DNA from: Celoporthe dispersa
Taxonomy: Eukaryota; Ascomycota; Sordariomycetes; Diaporthales; Cryphonectriaceae
DNA length: 64,000 nucleotides
NCBI GenBank assembly: GCA_016584495.1
Contig: WAID01000007.1
Location: 310,001 to 374,000 of the forward strand
Direction of reading: 5' to 3'
The translations under genes were made by a program, and so were the position numbers. Numbering within the stretch: the first letter of the stretch is position 1; each line of letters begins with the position of its first letter. The notes beneath the pieces were generated by a model. That model had not been told where the DNA came from. It did no database searches and saw nothing but the letters and a program-made list of their open reading frames with translations. Below are positions 22,335 through 34,788 of this stretch, piece by piece.

Positions 22335-23991
22335 GAGGCGCCTCGCATCACAGCCGGAAAGATTCAACGTCTTTCCCGCTTGCTTTTGACTTCATGACTT
22401 GACAGCAAAAGGCTCACACCTGATAGCCGTTTTGCCTGGTACACATTAATGTTTTTGGACGCAGGACAACTGACGAAAAGAGGCGTTCGGTTCTCAACAA
22501 ACCTGATTTTTGGGCGGTCCGACCCTGGGTAGGGTTGTTTTTTCATCAAGAACTTTCAAATCGGCGTTACGAAGAAATTCTGTTCGGGATTAGTGCTGTC
22601 TAGCTTGGCTATTCATACAGAGAGATCCATTGGGAGCGGCGTCTTTCAACAGAGACATGGCTGGCATTTACAAGATAAGATACCACTCAACGGGGCATTT
22701 ACGATCGGCGTTTTGGGGAAACAAAAGAATTTCAACATACTTTGCTTCCTGCGTGCCGATGAAGCCTGAAGGGTACGGGATGCAGTGGCTAGAGAGAGAG
22801 AGAGAGAGAGGTAGAGGTAGCTAGAGGAGGCCGTCGACCATATTGTCTTTGACTGCCGAGGAGGCACTCGCTTTTGCAGGCGTTGAGGCTTGAGAGTATC
22901 TTGGAATGACAATATACGATTCAAGTCTGCCAATACTGACAACCAATGCAATCAAGTCGTGTGTGCATGTGTGGGACAACCCGACTGGGTAGTCGGCTGT
23001 GGGCACAGAAGTAATGACGGCTGGCAAGCCCATCCCATATGTCGACCTAGTAAGCACATCATCTTGTCATCTTGGTCCTACCTATTGTCCATTCTCCAGC
23101 CGCCTCGGTTTCCCAGGTCGTCTCTGGTTGTTGTCCCTGACCAGCTCGCGAGGCGCCCTTGCCAGCGACATTCCTCGGGAAAATCGAAGAATACAGAGGC
23201 GCGCAGCGTTGCGCCATGACGGCATGTGTCTCCACTCTTTCTCACCACAATGCTTCTCAAAGGGGAGCACAATAGGAAGCATATTTTCATTCTTTGCCCA
23301 GAACAATTCACATCCCGTCCTATTCACACCCATTCAAGGTCTTGTTTCCCTGACTATTGTCTAGAATTGCCCCAATTTTTTCTTCTTCTTCCACCCTCTG
23401 TAAAAGTTTTTGATTGGCTCTCGCTGTGTTGGCCCATGATCACGACATGGTCCTATTCACACCCCATTTTGGATGTGTAATTACCACAATAATAACCACT
23501 AGCTGGTATCAGCCTGGACCAGGCTACATATTGTCAAGATGAATACTGCCTGCGTCATAATATGATGAAGATACTTCAGAGGTAATCAGCGGGCATGATA
23601 GCTAACTGCCCAGGTGAGACCTGTGTCTCACTAGTGTGCTGTCTCCCCTTCATATTCTTCCTTCCCTCCCACCACACTCGACCAGGTTCCAAGAAAAATT
23701 ATAAACTGCTGCTAAGTCTGAGTTGTTTAGAAGGAGAGATCTTTTCTCCTGCTTGCCACTCTCGCCAGCACCAGGAGAAACAGTCTCCTGAAACAACAAG
23801 TTGCCCAAGAAGGGCTGTCTATGAATCATTGCCGAGTCCTGTCTCGGATCACATATATTGTGGCCACAGATCTACCTTTGATAACTCCCGAAAGCCCACC
23901 CAAGGCAGCGATCCAGCCGATTCGCATTTCCAAAATCCCACTCGCCGCCGCACCTTTTGCCCTCCTCAGCGGGACGGTACGTTCGCAGAAC
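22335..23991. other. Intergenic region
   Basis: 3' flank of SAM synthetase and 5' flank of the small unknown gene at 23,992. It contains an (AG)10 microsatellite at 22,791-22,810. No credible gene was seen. Confidence 0.5.
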
Positions 23992-24640
23992 ATGGCATCA
24001 TCACCACCTCGCAATTCCTCTCCTGACCCCCCTGACCGGCCTGCCCAAGAATACCTCGCGCGGCCCCCCAACACCACCACCAGCCTACTTTCCCCGGCGG
24101 CCGATTCCAGCCATGAGCGCCTACCTTGCTGCCCGTTTTGCAGGCGACCCCCGGGCTGCAGCCCTGCTTCCCCGCCAGATCCCCATCAACGCTGCAGAGC
24201 TGGGTCGTAATTCAGGCTGGCGCGGCGACGGCGACGAGAATGACGACGGCAACCGCTCCACCGTCACTGTGCGGATCTCGACGGCGGTCAGGATCTCTGG
24301 GGGTGGGAACATCATCACTATCCCGACGAGCCCTGCCGAGAGCGCGAGGCTGGTCGCCGAAACGGTCACTAGGACTATCGGCCAGAGCGAGGCGGACGAT
24401 GGCGGGATCCCCATGATCGATGAGGAAGGACGGCCGAGGCCGCTGCGGATCGAGATCGAGGCGGGCGTGGAGGTCAACGGGGAGGGAAACGTTCTGGGCG
24501 GTGAAGACGTTGTCATGAGGGCGGTACTTGGGAAGCGTCGCCACGCAGAGGAGAGCCGGGATGAGGCGAGTCACGAGGGGCGCCGTCGACGCCGGTCACA
24601 GAGTGCCATTGCCAGCACCAGCGCCATCGCCACTGCCTGA
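23992..24640 (+). CDS. Small conserved-looking protein of unknown function, with one frameshift
   Basis: A two-frame gene that becomes one frame of 215 codons if the C6 run at 24064-24069 is read as C5. The start MASSPPRNSSPDPPDRPAQEY then continues as LARPPTPPPAYFPRRPIP into SAYLAARFAGDPRAAALLPR. The middle (VTVRISTAVRISGGGNIITIP, then AESARLVAETVTRTI and GIPMIDEEGRPRPLRIEIEAG) alternates hydrophobic and polar residues, as in small beta-rich folds. The tail is basic (GKRRHAEES, GRRRRRSQ) and could target the nucleus. I do not recognise a named family. If the C6 run is correct, a shorter protein could start at the ATG at 24,114. Confidence 0.6.
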
Positions 24641-26143
24641 GGCGAGCCAGACAGGCCTAGGCGATGAAAAGCCGAGACTCCCGAGGCTTTTGTAGAAGAC
24701 GACGTCATGGTGTTCTACTGCTCATGAGGCCTGGGGGCTTTATGGTGAACCACGAAAATTTAATGATCACTTGGCTACGAGCATTGGCTTGTGAGTACCG
24801 GAGAAAAATGGTTTCTCTAGCGATCTGGGCGCCCACAAGTTACGTGCTATCAAAGGAGCGGGGGAAAAAAATTGCATGACCATTCTCATTCATACATTCT
24901 GTCTTACTGGGTTGGCTATGATGCTGTTTGCGTCTTTGTCTCGAAGGAACGTTGCTGCCATGGATCCGTCTAAATAACGCTGTCAGATTGAAGCAGGTGT
25001 GGACAAACTCGGAGGTAACAAGCTACTGCTCCATGATATATCATCGAGCCTTGAGGGCGTGAGGCGGAGTTATAAGAAGACGTCACCAATACCTCTTCGC
25101 GCCTGTTGCTTAGATGCCTAGGTGATCTTCGATTCCATAGACACAGTCCCGACTTCCAGCCGCGCAAGCAAAGTGCAAGATTTGAAGAACTTTAGAAGCC
25201 GTCTTGGTGCGAGGAGAGGAAGAAGGTCTAGGCCTCTCTCTCTCTCTCTCTCTGTTACTTTGTCCATAGCTTGTTGGGTTTTCTCGAGGCTGACTTGTTC
25301 CACCGAGGTAAGCTCGTCTCCCCGGGCTTGTCCATCCCTGACTGCTGGGAGAAACATAGCATAAAGAGAATATACTGCATCATGACCAGCATGATGAGAC
25401 TCGAACTGGGTGGGATTGTAGTCTATTTGACGTAGAACTTTACGCAAGTTGAGGTGTTGTCTAGGGCTAGGAGAAATAATTGGGTGGTGAGGCGAGAGGA
25501 TTATAGCGAGATGTGGTATAGGTATCGATGACGGGTAATATCGGTGCCATGCTAGAACAATCTATGTGTAGAAGGCGTAGAAAATCTTAATCGGCTCTTA
25601 TATTATGGCCAACTAGAGGACATATTTCGTAGCCGGTCACTCTCCCGAAAGCTTTGAGATGGAAGGCAGGAGGTTCTGGCGAATAACACGCAAGCACCTC
25701 AGCAGAAAACGTGGCAAGTGGGTGTGGGTGGTGTGCTGTGCTTGGACCGCCTATTTTGTTGTTTGAGTACAGCGGGTTAGACACCAAAGAAAGGCAACCA
25801 ACCCCACTACGTAGTTTGTGGCCCCCCCCCCATACTTAGCCAACGACCGCTAAAAAGAAAAACCCGTAAATCGCCAACCCAAAGCTGGCCAGACGCAAGA
25901 TGGATTGAATGAGTTAACTTCCATTGTCCAAAGTGCGAATAGAACCCTGCCCGACCCGAGACTGAGCTGATCTTCAGGCCTCGCTGGTTGAATTTAGCTG
26001 CTGGGAGGGTGTGTGGGAGCACGCCTGCAGGGACCACTTCCGAGTCGCAGACATACTATCCAGGACTCATACCTCCCTGGAGGCGGTGAGGGTCTCTCGA
26101 CAGTTTGCCGGACGACGCTCACGAGCACTTAAGTGCTGCTGCA
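24641..26143. other. Intergenic region
   Basis: 1.5 kb with several short frames on both strands, none with family-like sequence. A (TC)n tract lies at about 25,230-25,252. The minus-strand frame at 25,118-25,447 was considered and not accepted. Confidence 0.5.
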
Positions 26144-27430
26144 ATGGCCACACTCATCATCCGAAACATCACAATCAACCCTCTCGAGCTCAAGACCATT
26201 GAGCGGTTCGGAGGATCATCGCCAAAGAATGGCGGGCTGGCTAAGCTGGGACGGACCGTCACTGGCCTCTTCACCGCCTCGACCAACTCGTCAAGCCCGC
26301 ACCCCAAGGAAGGCCGAGAGCCCGACGACCGGCAGGATGTGAAGGCTATCATAGCAGGCCCCTTTGAGGCCAAGGCAACGGGCATACCTGCACCAGATGT
26401 CGGCCGCGAGGTCCTGCGGCTCACCTTCCAGACGCCCGGAACGGATCACAGATACGTCGTGGACTGCCCGGGGCCCAGCGCGCGGTCCCAGGTGATGAGG
26501 AGGCTGGACGGTGCACCTCTGGAGCTTACGGCAGTATACACGTCCCCGGGCGCGCAGCTGACCATCTTCAGCTCCGCGAAGCTCGAGAGCTGGATGGGCG
26601 AGCTGCGCGACGAGTACCCGCTGTCGATGCTGTCCATCCCGGGGACGCACAATAGCCCGACATGCTACCTGGCCCTGCCGTCAGTGCGGTGCCAGGCAGT
26701 CTCCGTGCGGGAGCAGCTGGACAACGGGGTACGGTTCTTGGACATCCGGGTCAGCGTGAACAAGGACAGCGACGATCTGGCGCTTGTGCACAGCGTCTTC
26801 CCCATCTCGCTGACGGGCAACAAGTACTTCGGCGACATGTTGAAGGACCTGTACGCCTTTATGGACGCAAACCCCTCCGAGACCTTGCTGATGAGCGTCA
26901 AGAGGGAGGGCACGGGTAGGGGCTCGGACCAACATCTCTCCCGGCACCTCTTCAAGCGCTACTGCGGGGGTGACGACGCGCGGAGGTGGTTTACGGAGCC
27001 GAGAATACCGAGCCTGGGGGAGGCGAGGGGCAAGATCGTCCTGATACGACGTTTCAACGTCGACGACACGCTGCAGTGCTGGGGCCTCGATGCGGCTGAC
27101 TGGCCTGACAACTGTGCGGACGAGCCGACGGGGAGTGGGTTGATGCGTGTGCAGGACTTCTACGAGGTGACCCAGAGCACCAATATCGAGAAGAAGATCG
27201 ACATGGCTCGACGCCATCTCGAGAAGGCGTGCCAGCAGACTATTGCGGAGTTTGGCCTCTCGGGCCCGGCCTCCGAGGTGACGCCTGTCCCTTTCTTCGT
27301 CAATTTCTTGAGCGCCAGCAACTTCTTCAACGCCAGCTGTTGGCCTGAAAATATCGCTGCCAAGGTCAATCCGTCCATTATTGAGTATCTCTGCACGAGC
27401 CATGCTGAGCATGGCAAGGGCCCAGACTAA
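26144..27430 (+). CDS. PI-PLC X-domain-like phosphodiesterase, possibly ended early by an in-frame TAA
   Basis: A single exon of 428 codons to the first stop. The catalytic region starts at SMLSIPGTHNSPTC, with the first catalytic His at about residue 169. It continues through REQLDNGVRFLDIRV to LALVHSVFP, whose His at about residue 216 fits the second catalytic position. GKIVLIRRFN follows. This is the TIM-barrel of bacterial-type phosphatidylinositol-specific phospholipase C, common in fungi and often of unknown substrate. The first ~130 residues have no recognised domain and there is no signal peptide, so it is probably cytosolic. After the TAA (27428-27430) the same frame runs on for 39 codons that look like the conserved end of the family. 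The true C terminus may therefore lie at 27,550. Confidence 0.82.
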   Translation: MATLIIRNITINPLELKTIERFGGSSPKNGGLAKLGRTVTGLFTASTNSSSPHPKEGREPDDRQDVKAIIAGPFEAKATGIPAPDVGREVLRLTFQTPGTDHRYVVDCPGPSARSQVMRRLDGAPLELTAVYTSPGAQLTIFSSAKLESWMGELRDEYPLSMLSIPGTHNSPTCYLALPSVRCQAVSVREQLDNGVRFLDIRVSVNKDSDDLALVHSVFPISLTGNKYFGDMLKDLYAFMDANPSETLLMSVKREGTGRGSDQHLSRHLFKRYCGGDDARRWFTEPRIPSLGEARGKIVLIRRFNVDDTLQCWGLDAADWPDNCADEPTGSGLMRVQDFYEVTQSTNIEKKIDMARRHLEKACQQTIAEFGLSGPASEVTPVPFFVNFLSASNFFNASCWPENIAAKVNPSIIEYLCTSHAEHGKGPD

Positions 27431-27550
27431 CTGGATGTCGGGGACGCCGGCACAGGCATCGTAGTCACCGACTGGGTGGGGCAAGAGGGCGACTGGGACT
27501 TGCTCAGGTGCATCGTCGGCTGGAATGCAAGGCTGCAGCTGAAGAAATGA
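27431..27550 (+). other. In-frame extension after the TAA of the PI-PLC-like gene
   Basis: 39 sense codons and a TGA in the frame of the preceding gene. The translation contains GTGIVVTDWVGQEGDWDLLRCIVG, which reads like the conserved last segment of fungal PI-PLC-like proteins. No intron can remove the TAA: the only candidate GT upstream is inside conserved sequence (27365), and its AG (27455) would break the frame. The options are stop-codon readthrough, a nonsense mutation, or a sequence error. Confidence 0.55.
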
Positions 27551-29419
27551 ATCATTTGCCGCCCACAACGATTATCATGAATCGCAGACAAAGCATGGAC
27601 TAGATTTAGAGAGGCTGGGACTGATATCATAGCATAGACGCGGTAATTCTCTCATAGATTATACTAGAATATAGAAGACGGATGCGCACCAGCAGCTAGA
27701 GTGCGAGAGAACTATTTCGGGTGGACTCGTCAGTTTCAAGTCCATGAAATGGCTAGTTGTGTTCGAATGGGCAAGATTTCCTTCTCAGTTCTCCAAGGTG
27801 AAAAGTTTGTATCGTCACGATGAACTCGGTGTAAAACAGCAGTAAAATGGGTATCATCCGAAAGGGAGTCAGGGCCACGGCAACAAACGAGTGAACTTAC
27901 AGGATCGAGAGCGCTAGAGATGGGGCATTGTCAAGTACTAATTACCTGTCACGCAACGTGGTCAGCCCATGGTCGGCTTAGAAGCGCAAGGCGAAGCTTG
28001 ATGAGGTAGAACAGCTGTCAGGCTGAGACACAGTTAGCAAGAGATCCAAATGAATATTGAGATGGGATGAACGAACCTCATTAAATCAGATTTTGTGTGT
28101 GTATGTTCATTTCTGGCCAAAGGCACAGATCAAACAGTGTGAATAACGTTCATCATATTGCTGAAGAAGGAAATGCTGGCTGAGATGATGGGTGATTACC
28201 TGTCACGCTCAAAGTCAGCCAGCCGCACAACTACTCTTATTTGGGCATTGAGAGCGGGTGCAAGGAGCATTGATCAGGTGACGAAGTCTCAACAAGATGA
28301 CCCGTTCGGATACGCCTCACAAGGTGTACAGCCCTGCTTTTGACGAGACGAGCCAAACGAGCCTCGTTCTGTCCGCCCGTTCGTTCAAAATTTCGTCATA
28401 TGGCTCCAAGGGGGGGGGGGTGTCGTCGCAAGACGTGGAAGATGGCGGGAGAAAGTACCTGTCAGTAATTATCGTTAGCGGCACGTTGTGGACAGTAGAA
28501 GCTAATCGTGATAATCATGTGAAATTTTTTTCGGTCCAGTCAGACAAGGCTGAAACTTATAGAAACATGTAGTCCACATTGGTCTTCGGTTCGAGGAATC
28601 CCTTGATGTGTTTTATCATCACACAGACGGAGAAGCGGAGGGGCTAGAAATCAAGGAAAGCAGACAAACCTTTTGTATGAGAGCATGATTCTCGTCACTG
28701 CCGTCCCAGCGGCAAAGAATGGAACGATCGCGAGGCAAGACACTCGTCTGTAGACTTCGTTAGCCGGTAGCCACAGAGGTCTCAATGGCTAAAAATGCGT
28801 GGTCGGTTTGGTTGCTCAGGGTAATTCTAGAGATAAAAAGAGTCCCCATGGATGCTTGTAAGATTTGGATTGTTCGTGTATGTTCGTCACAGCAGTGGTT
28901 TCGCGAGATGAGCAGCAAGAATCTGACGTACCTTGGGTCGCGGAACGAGTCGCATGGGAGGTTGAAAGCGAAAGGAGAGACAAGTTTGGAAGCTCGAGGG
29001 AGGATGGTAGCAGCAGCTTTTGTTTCGACAGTCGAGGAAATTTTGAGGTGGAGCAAATAGACAGTGGAGTCGGAAGGGAAAAACCGGCGCGGCGTAGAGC
29101 TGTAGCAAGGGTTCCAGCGGGAGCCGGCAGGCAAACACATCAAGCTGAACTGTGGCTGTGCGCGCTAAGATTGTGGGGGTGTTTTTATACATAGTAGATG
29201 CCGACAGCAGCTGTGGCGAACGGTGGCGAAAGCCGGGGTAAGTCGGGGGTCCTGTGAGGGAGCCGTGGCAGCAGCATATGTAACCTCCGGCCTCTCCGCA
29301 CCTTCCCTGCCCCCTTCGTTGCTGCTATTTCTCCTTCTCCCCAAGCAAGCAAACCGCTGTTGTCTGTTGAATCTCGTTTCCCTCTCTGCATCTGCAGGAG
29401 AGATTCGACGACAACCATC
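27551..29419. other. Intergenic region
   Basis: 1.9 kb with no credible protein. It contains a nine-G run (28,411-28,420 area). The minus-strand frame at 28,760-29,143 has no family-like sequence and was not accepted. The last 150 bp are the pyrimidine-rich leader of the next gene. Confidence 0.5.
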
Positions 29420-30872
29420 ATGGCTCCTGCAGGAGGAGTGCTGGCCCCTGTGGTCATGCGCGCCTTACGCCAGGCTGCCGCGTCCACCGCCAAGGTCTCC
29501 AGAGTGATCCAGAGCAAACTATCGCAGCCTCTCAGTCGAGAGGTCCAGCACGTTACTGTCCGCGCCTCCGGCTCCGCGCGACAGCCCATCCATCCCGCTG
29601 CCTTTCTTCGCCAGTCCAAGCGCGGTGCCCGCTGGTCCTCGACCACTTCCTACGGCCGTCTGAACGCCGCTGTTCGTCGATTCATCAGCACCGCTCGCGG
29701 TGACGCTACCCGCTCGGCGCCAATCATCGACCGCGCCGCCTTTGCTAAGACAACTGTCGGTCGCGCCTTTGCCCAGTTCCCCGGCAGGGCTCCTTTCTCT
29801 CATACCCTCCGACCTAATCTCACGGGTGGCGCCCTCCCCCGCACCGCCGGCGGTTATGCTATGCCAGGTTCGGGACGCCTTGGTGGACAGCGATACTTCA
29901 GCCACACTCCTACCTCCCAGGCACAAGTCGTCCAGAATGTTTCTCAGGCCATGCGCGCCTTCTGGCTGTCCGGCCAGAGGGCTCACTTCGATGGGCTTGG
30001 TCCTAATGGCGAGAAGTCATACAAGTCCGTCAGTGTCCTGCACGACTCCGCAGCTAAGAAGCTGGCGAGCATGCCCCGCTTCGTGCCCGGCTCCTTCATC
30101 GACTTCCATATCAGCCCCACTGTCACAGCTCTGGGCTCTCTTTCCGCCGCCGCCGCCGTGGCTGCCGCGTCCAGCTTCGAGGCCAGGCTCGAGCCTGGTG
30201 CTTCGACGCTAAACACGGAGGGCTTCCTCGACGTCCTGTCGACCGACTTCGCGCGCCAACTGAAAGACCTCGCCGCTGTCATGAACGATTTGAAGAGACT
30301 AGTCGCATTAGGAGATCTACCCATCGCACTGGAGAAGAACAATACCCTGCGGGTGCGCTTCCCTGGGCTTGACGCAGACACCGTGGAGAGGCTGTGTGAC
30401 GATGTAGGCATCCAGCGAGGAGTGGTTCGCCAGGATGTTGACTTCGACAGCAGCTACGGCTGTCCCATGGCCTTACGCTTCCCGCTCGCCCCGGGCGTTG
30501 GGGATGGTGAGGGAACGTTCACCTCTCCAGGTGGGTCTGTGAGGTCGCATTTGTCTGAGCTCTCTTCTCTAGAGGAAGACGAAGCCTTTTTCGACCAGTA
30601 CATCGAGGAGAATCCGTGGTTGTCGACACCTCTACCCGAGGTCACGAGCGAGGATGGCTATGAGAGCATTGCGCTGCCTCTGCCCAGCTCTGCGGAGCAC
30701 GTCTCGGACGATTTTGATGGAGTAGAGGTAAGAGAACATTTCTTGAGTCTCTGGATAAATTCTGGTAGTTCTGGTCTCGTTTTCTCGGACAATGGCTGAC
30801 TGACAAGCGGCGCAGGGCATTTATCGGTTTCTCGAGGAATGTGATCAGCTCACGTCACGACCGAGGTTCTAG
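29420..30872 (+). CDS. Conserved-looking protein with mitochondrial-type N terminus, function unknown
   Basis: Exons 29420-30727 and 30816-30872 (88-nt intron, GTAAGA donor, CGCAG acceptor, phase 0) give 454 residues ending in GIYRFLEECDQLTSRPRF. The first ~170 residues are rich in Arg, Ser, Ala and Thr and almost free of acidic residues, with several RxFxS-like stretches (RWSST, RRFIST, RYFSHTP), as in mitochondrial presequences. The core contains QAQVVQNVSQAMRAFWLSGQ, then SFIDFHISPTVTALGSL and FARQLKDLAAVMNDLKRL. From memory, similar Sordariomycete proteins are sometimes labelled casein kinase II beta 2 subunit. I see no CK2-beta zinc-binding cysteines, so that name is doubtful. The start ATG follows a short pyrimidine-rich leader. 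Confidence 0.75.
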
Positions 30873-31588
30873 GTTTCCTTTGTTCACGAATTAGCGTACC
30901 TGTGGCTTACGAAGTCCCTCAAATTGTCACGACATGTGTCTCCACTACACTCTCTCGCGGAGCACATTCCGGCCCCACCCAGGGGGTGGTGGTCATTACA
31001 TAGCAATGGAATTTCCTTTGAATCACCAGTTTGATATTCTTTTCCTTGCCAAAGTCACGTAATGGGCGATGCGTGTGTTGGTCATTGGTCAGAGAACATC
31101 TTGCCAGGTCTATCCCATCTAGCGTCGATCATAACGTCCCCGGAGACTGGGATCAGTATAGTACAGCGCAGACGGCTACCAAAAGACCGAATCCATCATC
31201 TACACTCTTTTGGACTCTAGATGCGGCACAGTGCAGCTGACGATGACCCTCTTTTGTTTTCTGTCCGTATAAGAGGGTTTGCAGTTCTGTAGGAGATCTA
31301 TTGAAGGTGAGACTAGTCCACTTGCTGGATATGGCAGTTCCGGCTGCTGATCAGGAGCTTACGGCCCATGTCCTAGGGGCTGCGCCCTTCCACTGCATGT
31401 TCATGTTCTTATAAATTCCGCAGTTCGAGGCTTGAAATCCCAGCGCCACTTGCGCCTTTCAGAATAGCCTTTAGGACCCCCTTGACTCCCTGGTTCTTCT
31501 CGATCTATATGCCCTACGAAACGCACGCAAGATTATATACGGTGTATCGTACCATAAGTCTGAAGTGCGGAACTCATTCCCAATCACG
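30873..31588. other. Intergenic region
   Basis: 716 bp between two plus-strand genes. Nothing gene-like was seen. Confidence 0.5.
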
Positions 31589-32230
31589 ATGCCAGATCCT
31601 CACTATGCCAACAACTCCGCTGCCTTCCCAATGGAAGGCGGTTGCTCCTGTGGCCATGTCCGTTATCGGCTAGAAACAGCCCCCATGGTTGTGCACTGTT
31701 GTCACTGCACCGCGTGCCAGCGCGAAACTGGTACAGCCTTCACGATCGGTCTAATCATCGAAGCGTCGAACCTCCTGATCCTCGCCCCGGCCCCGGCGAC
31801 GCTGCCCGCCCACCGAGCAGCGCCGGACATATTTCCTCCGGCAGGACCCGCCCTGTCCGCCTCAGCAGGAAGACAAGATGGGGGAGGGGCGGAACTGATC
31901 AAGGCGCGCATCCCACAAGAATCAGGCGAAGCGCAGACCGTGACGCGTTGCCCGGAGTGTTTCACGGCTGTGTGGGTAGAGTACTCCGCCCTCGGCCCCT
32001 CTGTCAGGTTCGTGCGAGGAGGGACCTTGGATCGAGCGTGGCTGGTTCAGCCGGACCTTCACATTTATGTGAGAAGCAAGATGGATTTTTACAAGTTTGA
32101 TGACGGCAAGCCGCAGTTTGAGGAGTCTTATGATCGGACTAAGGTGTGGCGCCCGGAGAGCCTGGAAAGGTGGGCCAAACTGGTACCAGGCATCGTGAAG
32201 TACCGCGAGAGCCTAGAGAAGGGCGAGTGA
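31589..32230 (+). CDS. GFA / CENP-V-fold zinc protein
   Basis: A single exon of 213 residues. Pairs of cysteines occur in the order of the GFA (glutathione-dependent formaldehyde-activating enzyme) fold: GGCSCGHVRYRLE (about residues 18-30), VHCCHCTACQRETGTAF, and RCPECFTAVWVEY. In the family these bind two zinc ions. Many fungal members have no proven role, so activity on S-hydroxymethylglutathione should not be assumed. Between the second and third motifs lies a Pro/Ala-rich insert of about 40 residues, longer than usual. The C-terminal part (HIYVRSKMDFYKF) matches the end of the fold. The ATG at 31,589 was chosen because it is the first in frame; upstream sequence has only a GTG. Confidence 0.85.
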   Translation: MPDPHYANNSAAFPMEGGCSCGHVRYRLETAPMVVHCCHCTACQRETGTAFTIGLIIEASNLLILAPAPATLPAHRAAPDIFPPAGPALSASAGRQDGGGAELIKARIPQESGEAQTVTRCPECFTAVWVEYSALGPSVRFVRGGTLDRAWLVQPDLHIYVRSKMDFYKFDDGKPQFEESYDRTKVWRPESLERWAKLVPGIVKYRESLEKGE

Positions 32231-32957
32231 GACGAGGGCCGTTGGAATCATCTTTGTTTCTGCTGTATCCAATTTCATGAACAGGCCGAGCCAATATTTG
32301 AATCAATGTGCACCGACTGCAGCTAGTCTCCTGATCTACTTGCCCAATGACCAACGACGAGGCGAGCTGCTGATTTCTTCATCTACAGGTGTCTGATGAA
32401 TGATATTCAAGCCCTTTCACCCCCCACCCCCCACCCAAAAAAGGAGAAATATTGAGCACTGCAGAGACCTGACATTTCACCCCCTTCGAAGCCTCGTTTC
32501 TTGGGGCCAGGGGCCAGGGGAACGGCCTGTACAGCAAATGGGGGTGACTGGGCTCAAACAGCAGTGCTCGCCCACCTGAGACCAGTTCTAGGGTACTTGA
32601 GGGCACTATCTTCACTCGTTCGCATGCTCGGAGAGGACATCTACTTTGTGAGGCAGGACCGAGTTCCGTGAGGTGAAGATATGCGACACTGAGCACAATA
32701 TACTCGTATCGAACTTGCAGGACCTGCTACCAGCCCCGAGGAGACCTTACGGTCCCTCATGTGGGATGATCTGGCCCTGTATTTATCGTGTTTCTTGTTT
32801 TTTCCTTTAAATTCCCTTTCTCTCCCTTAGACAATCCCCTACCTTCTAGCTAGACGGTCCTTTTTCTGGATGGTGACTGACATGTGTACACTGTGACGAA
32901 AAGAGCGGCTGGAAAAGGAGTGGGTGTTGTTGCAGCCGTGTTTAGACACTAAGCTTT

Positions 32958-32968
32958 ACCCTAACCCT
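32958..32968. promoter_or_regulatory. Telobox-like motif (ACCCTAACCCT) upstream of uS19
   Basis: One and a half telomere-type units, 291 bp upstream of the uS19 start. In many ascomycetes, ribosomal protein promoters carry RCCCTAA boxes bound by Tbf1. The position and the adjacent CACGTG pair fit that use. Confidence 0.55.
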
Positions 32969-33015
32969 TGGATAGTGGCCTTCTGAGCTTTGCCCAATTT
33001 TGATCTCACCAAAGT

Positions 33016-33027
33016 CACGTGCACGTG
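33016..33027. promoter_or_regulatory. Two abutting CACGTG boxes upstream of uS19
   Basis: CACGTGCACGTG lies about 230 bp upstream of the uS19 ATG. CACGTG is the core site of Cbf1-type bHLH proteins, which act with Tbf1 at ribosomal protein promoters in Candida and relatives. Confidence 0.55.
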
Positions 33028-33248
33028 CTCAAGGCAGGGCGCACACTACGAGGAAAATTTGGGTGCAGCTAGCGTCCGTGCCTCGTCCTAGCCCTCTCCC
33101 TCTCTCCGCTGGCTTGGTCAATCAAACGAGAGGCGCCGTCCCACTTTGACTTTCCTTCTCGACAGGCGACCCGACCATATCCAAATTTCGCTATTCGATT
33201 CCAACCCATCGAACAGCGAAATCGTGATACCCTCGACAAACCGCAATC

Positions 33249-34089
<841 letters not shown>

Positions 34090-34788
34090 AAAAATGGATG
34101 CGGTTTATTCAGGGTTCTTGCATTTTGTCGATTGGTCTCGGCGAATGGTTTCGGCTTTGCTTGGAACAGCAGGGCCAGTACTACCTAGCAAGGTAGCAAT
34201 GGAATGAAGCACATGGTGCATTTGAAAGCATGACGGGGCTCATGGCCACTGCGCTGTATCATGATGACCTTGAAGGCGTAGATCCCTAATGCGCCGTGTG
34301 CTCGTGACGAGACGGACTTGAAAAAAGAAATCGAAAATTTGGACATCAACATGCTGTAAACCACACACCTACATAATTCCCGCCCTGGTATACTCTGTAG
34401 TTTTCGGGGGAACAGGTGGCCAGCTTCGTCTCTCCAGGTATCTGTGTATGAGCATTGAGTCGTGATCCCGTCTGTTACCGTACACATGTTAGGTGTTTCG
34501 TGCTCAGAAAAGGATTCCTGATCCGACACGCCTCTGTACGGTAATGACGCAGTGATGGACGGGATACTACTTTTCTGCGTTTGTGAGCCCCCCGGGCATA
34601 CCACGTCCCAGTCATAAGAATGCAGCTGCAATAGGCGTCTCGTTATCTCTGCGATCGGTCTCTTGGTCAATCCGGAAATACTCCTCAGCCAAGACCAAGG
34701 TGCAAATTTGAGAGAAATTCGTCAATAATCTATTGCTTTGGCTGACCAAATGGTGTAATACAAGAGGTTCTTCAACGCCGCCCAAGCC
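34090..34788. other. Intergenic, convergent 3' ends
   Basis: 699 bp between the uS19 stop and the stop of the complex I subunit gene. The minus-strand frame at 34,185-34,670 shows no family-like sequence. Confidence 0.5.

Larger units (their letters stand above)
32231..33248. other. Intergenic, promoter of uS19
   Basis: 3' flank of the GFA gene, then the promoter and leader of the ribosomal protein gene. It holds a C-rich, A-rich tract (32,410-32,440), the telobox-like motif at 32,958 and two abutting CACGTG boxes at 33,016-33,027, followed by a pyrimidine-rich leader. Confidence 0.6.

Noticed and set aside
27365..27455. Intron removing the in-frame TAA of the PI-PLC-like gene (GTCAAT...CACAG with CTAAC)
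   Set aside because: Length 91 shifts the frame into an immediate stop and would delete conserved residues.
28580..31440. tRNA B-box-like strings (GGTTCGAGG near 28,587 and AGTTCGAGG near 31,424)
   Set aside because: No matching A box, acceptor stem or cloverleaf could be drawn around either.
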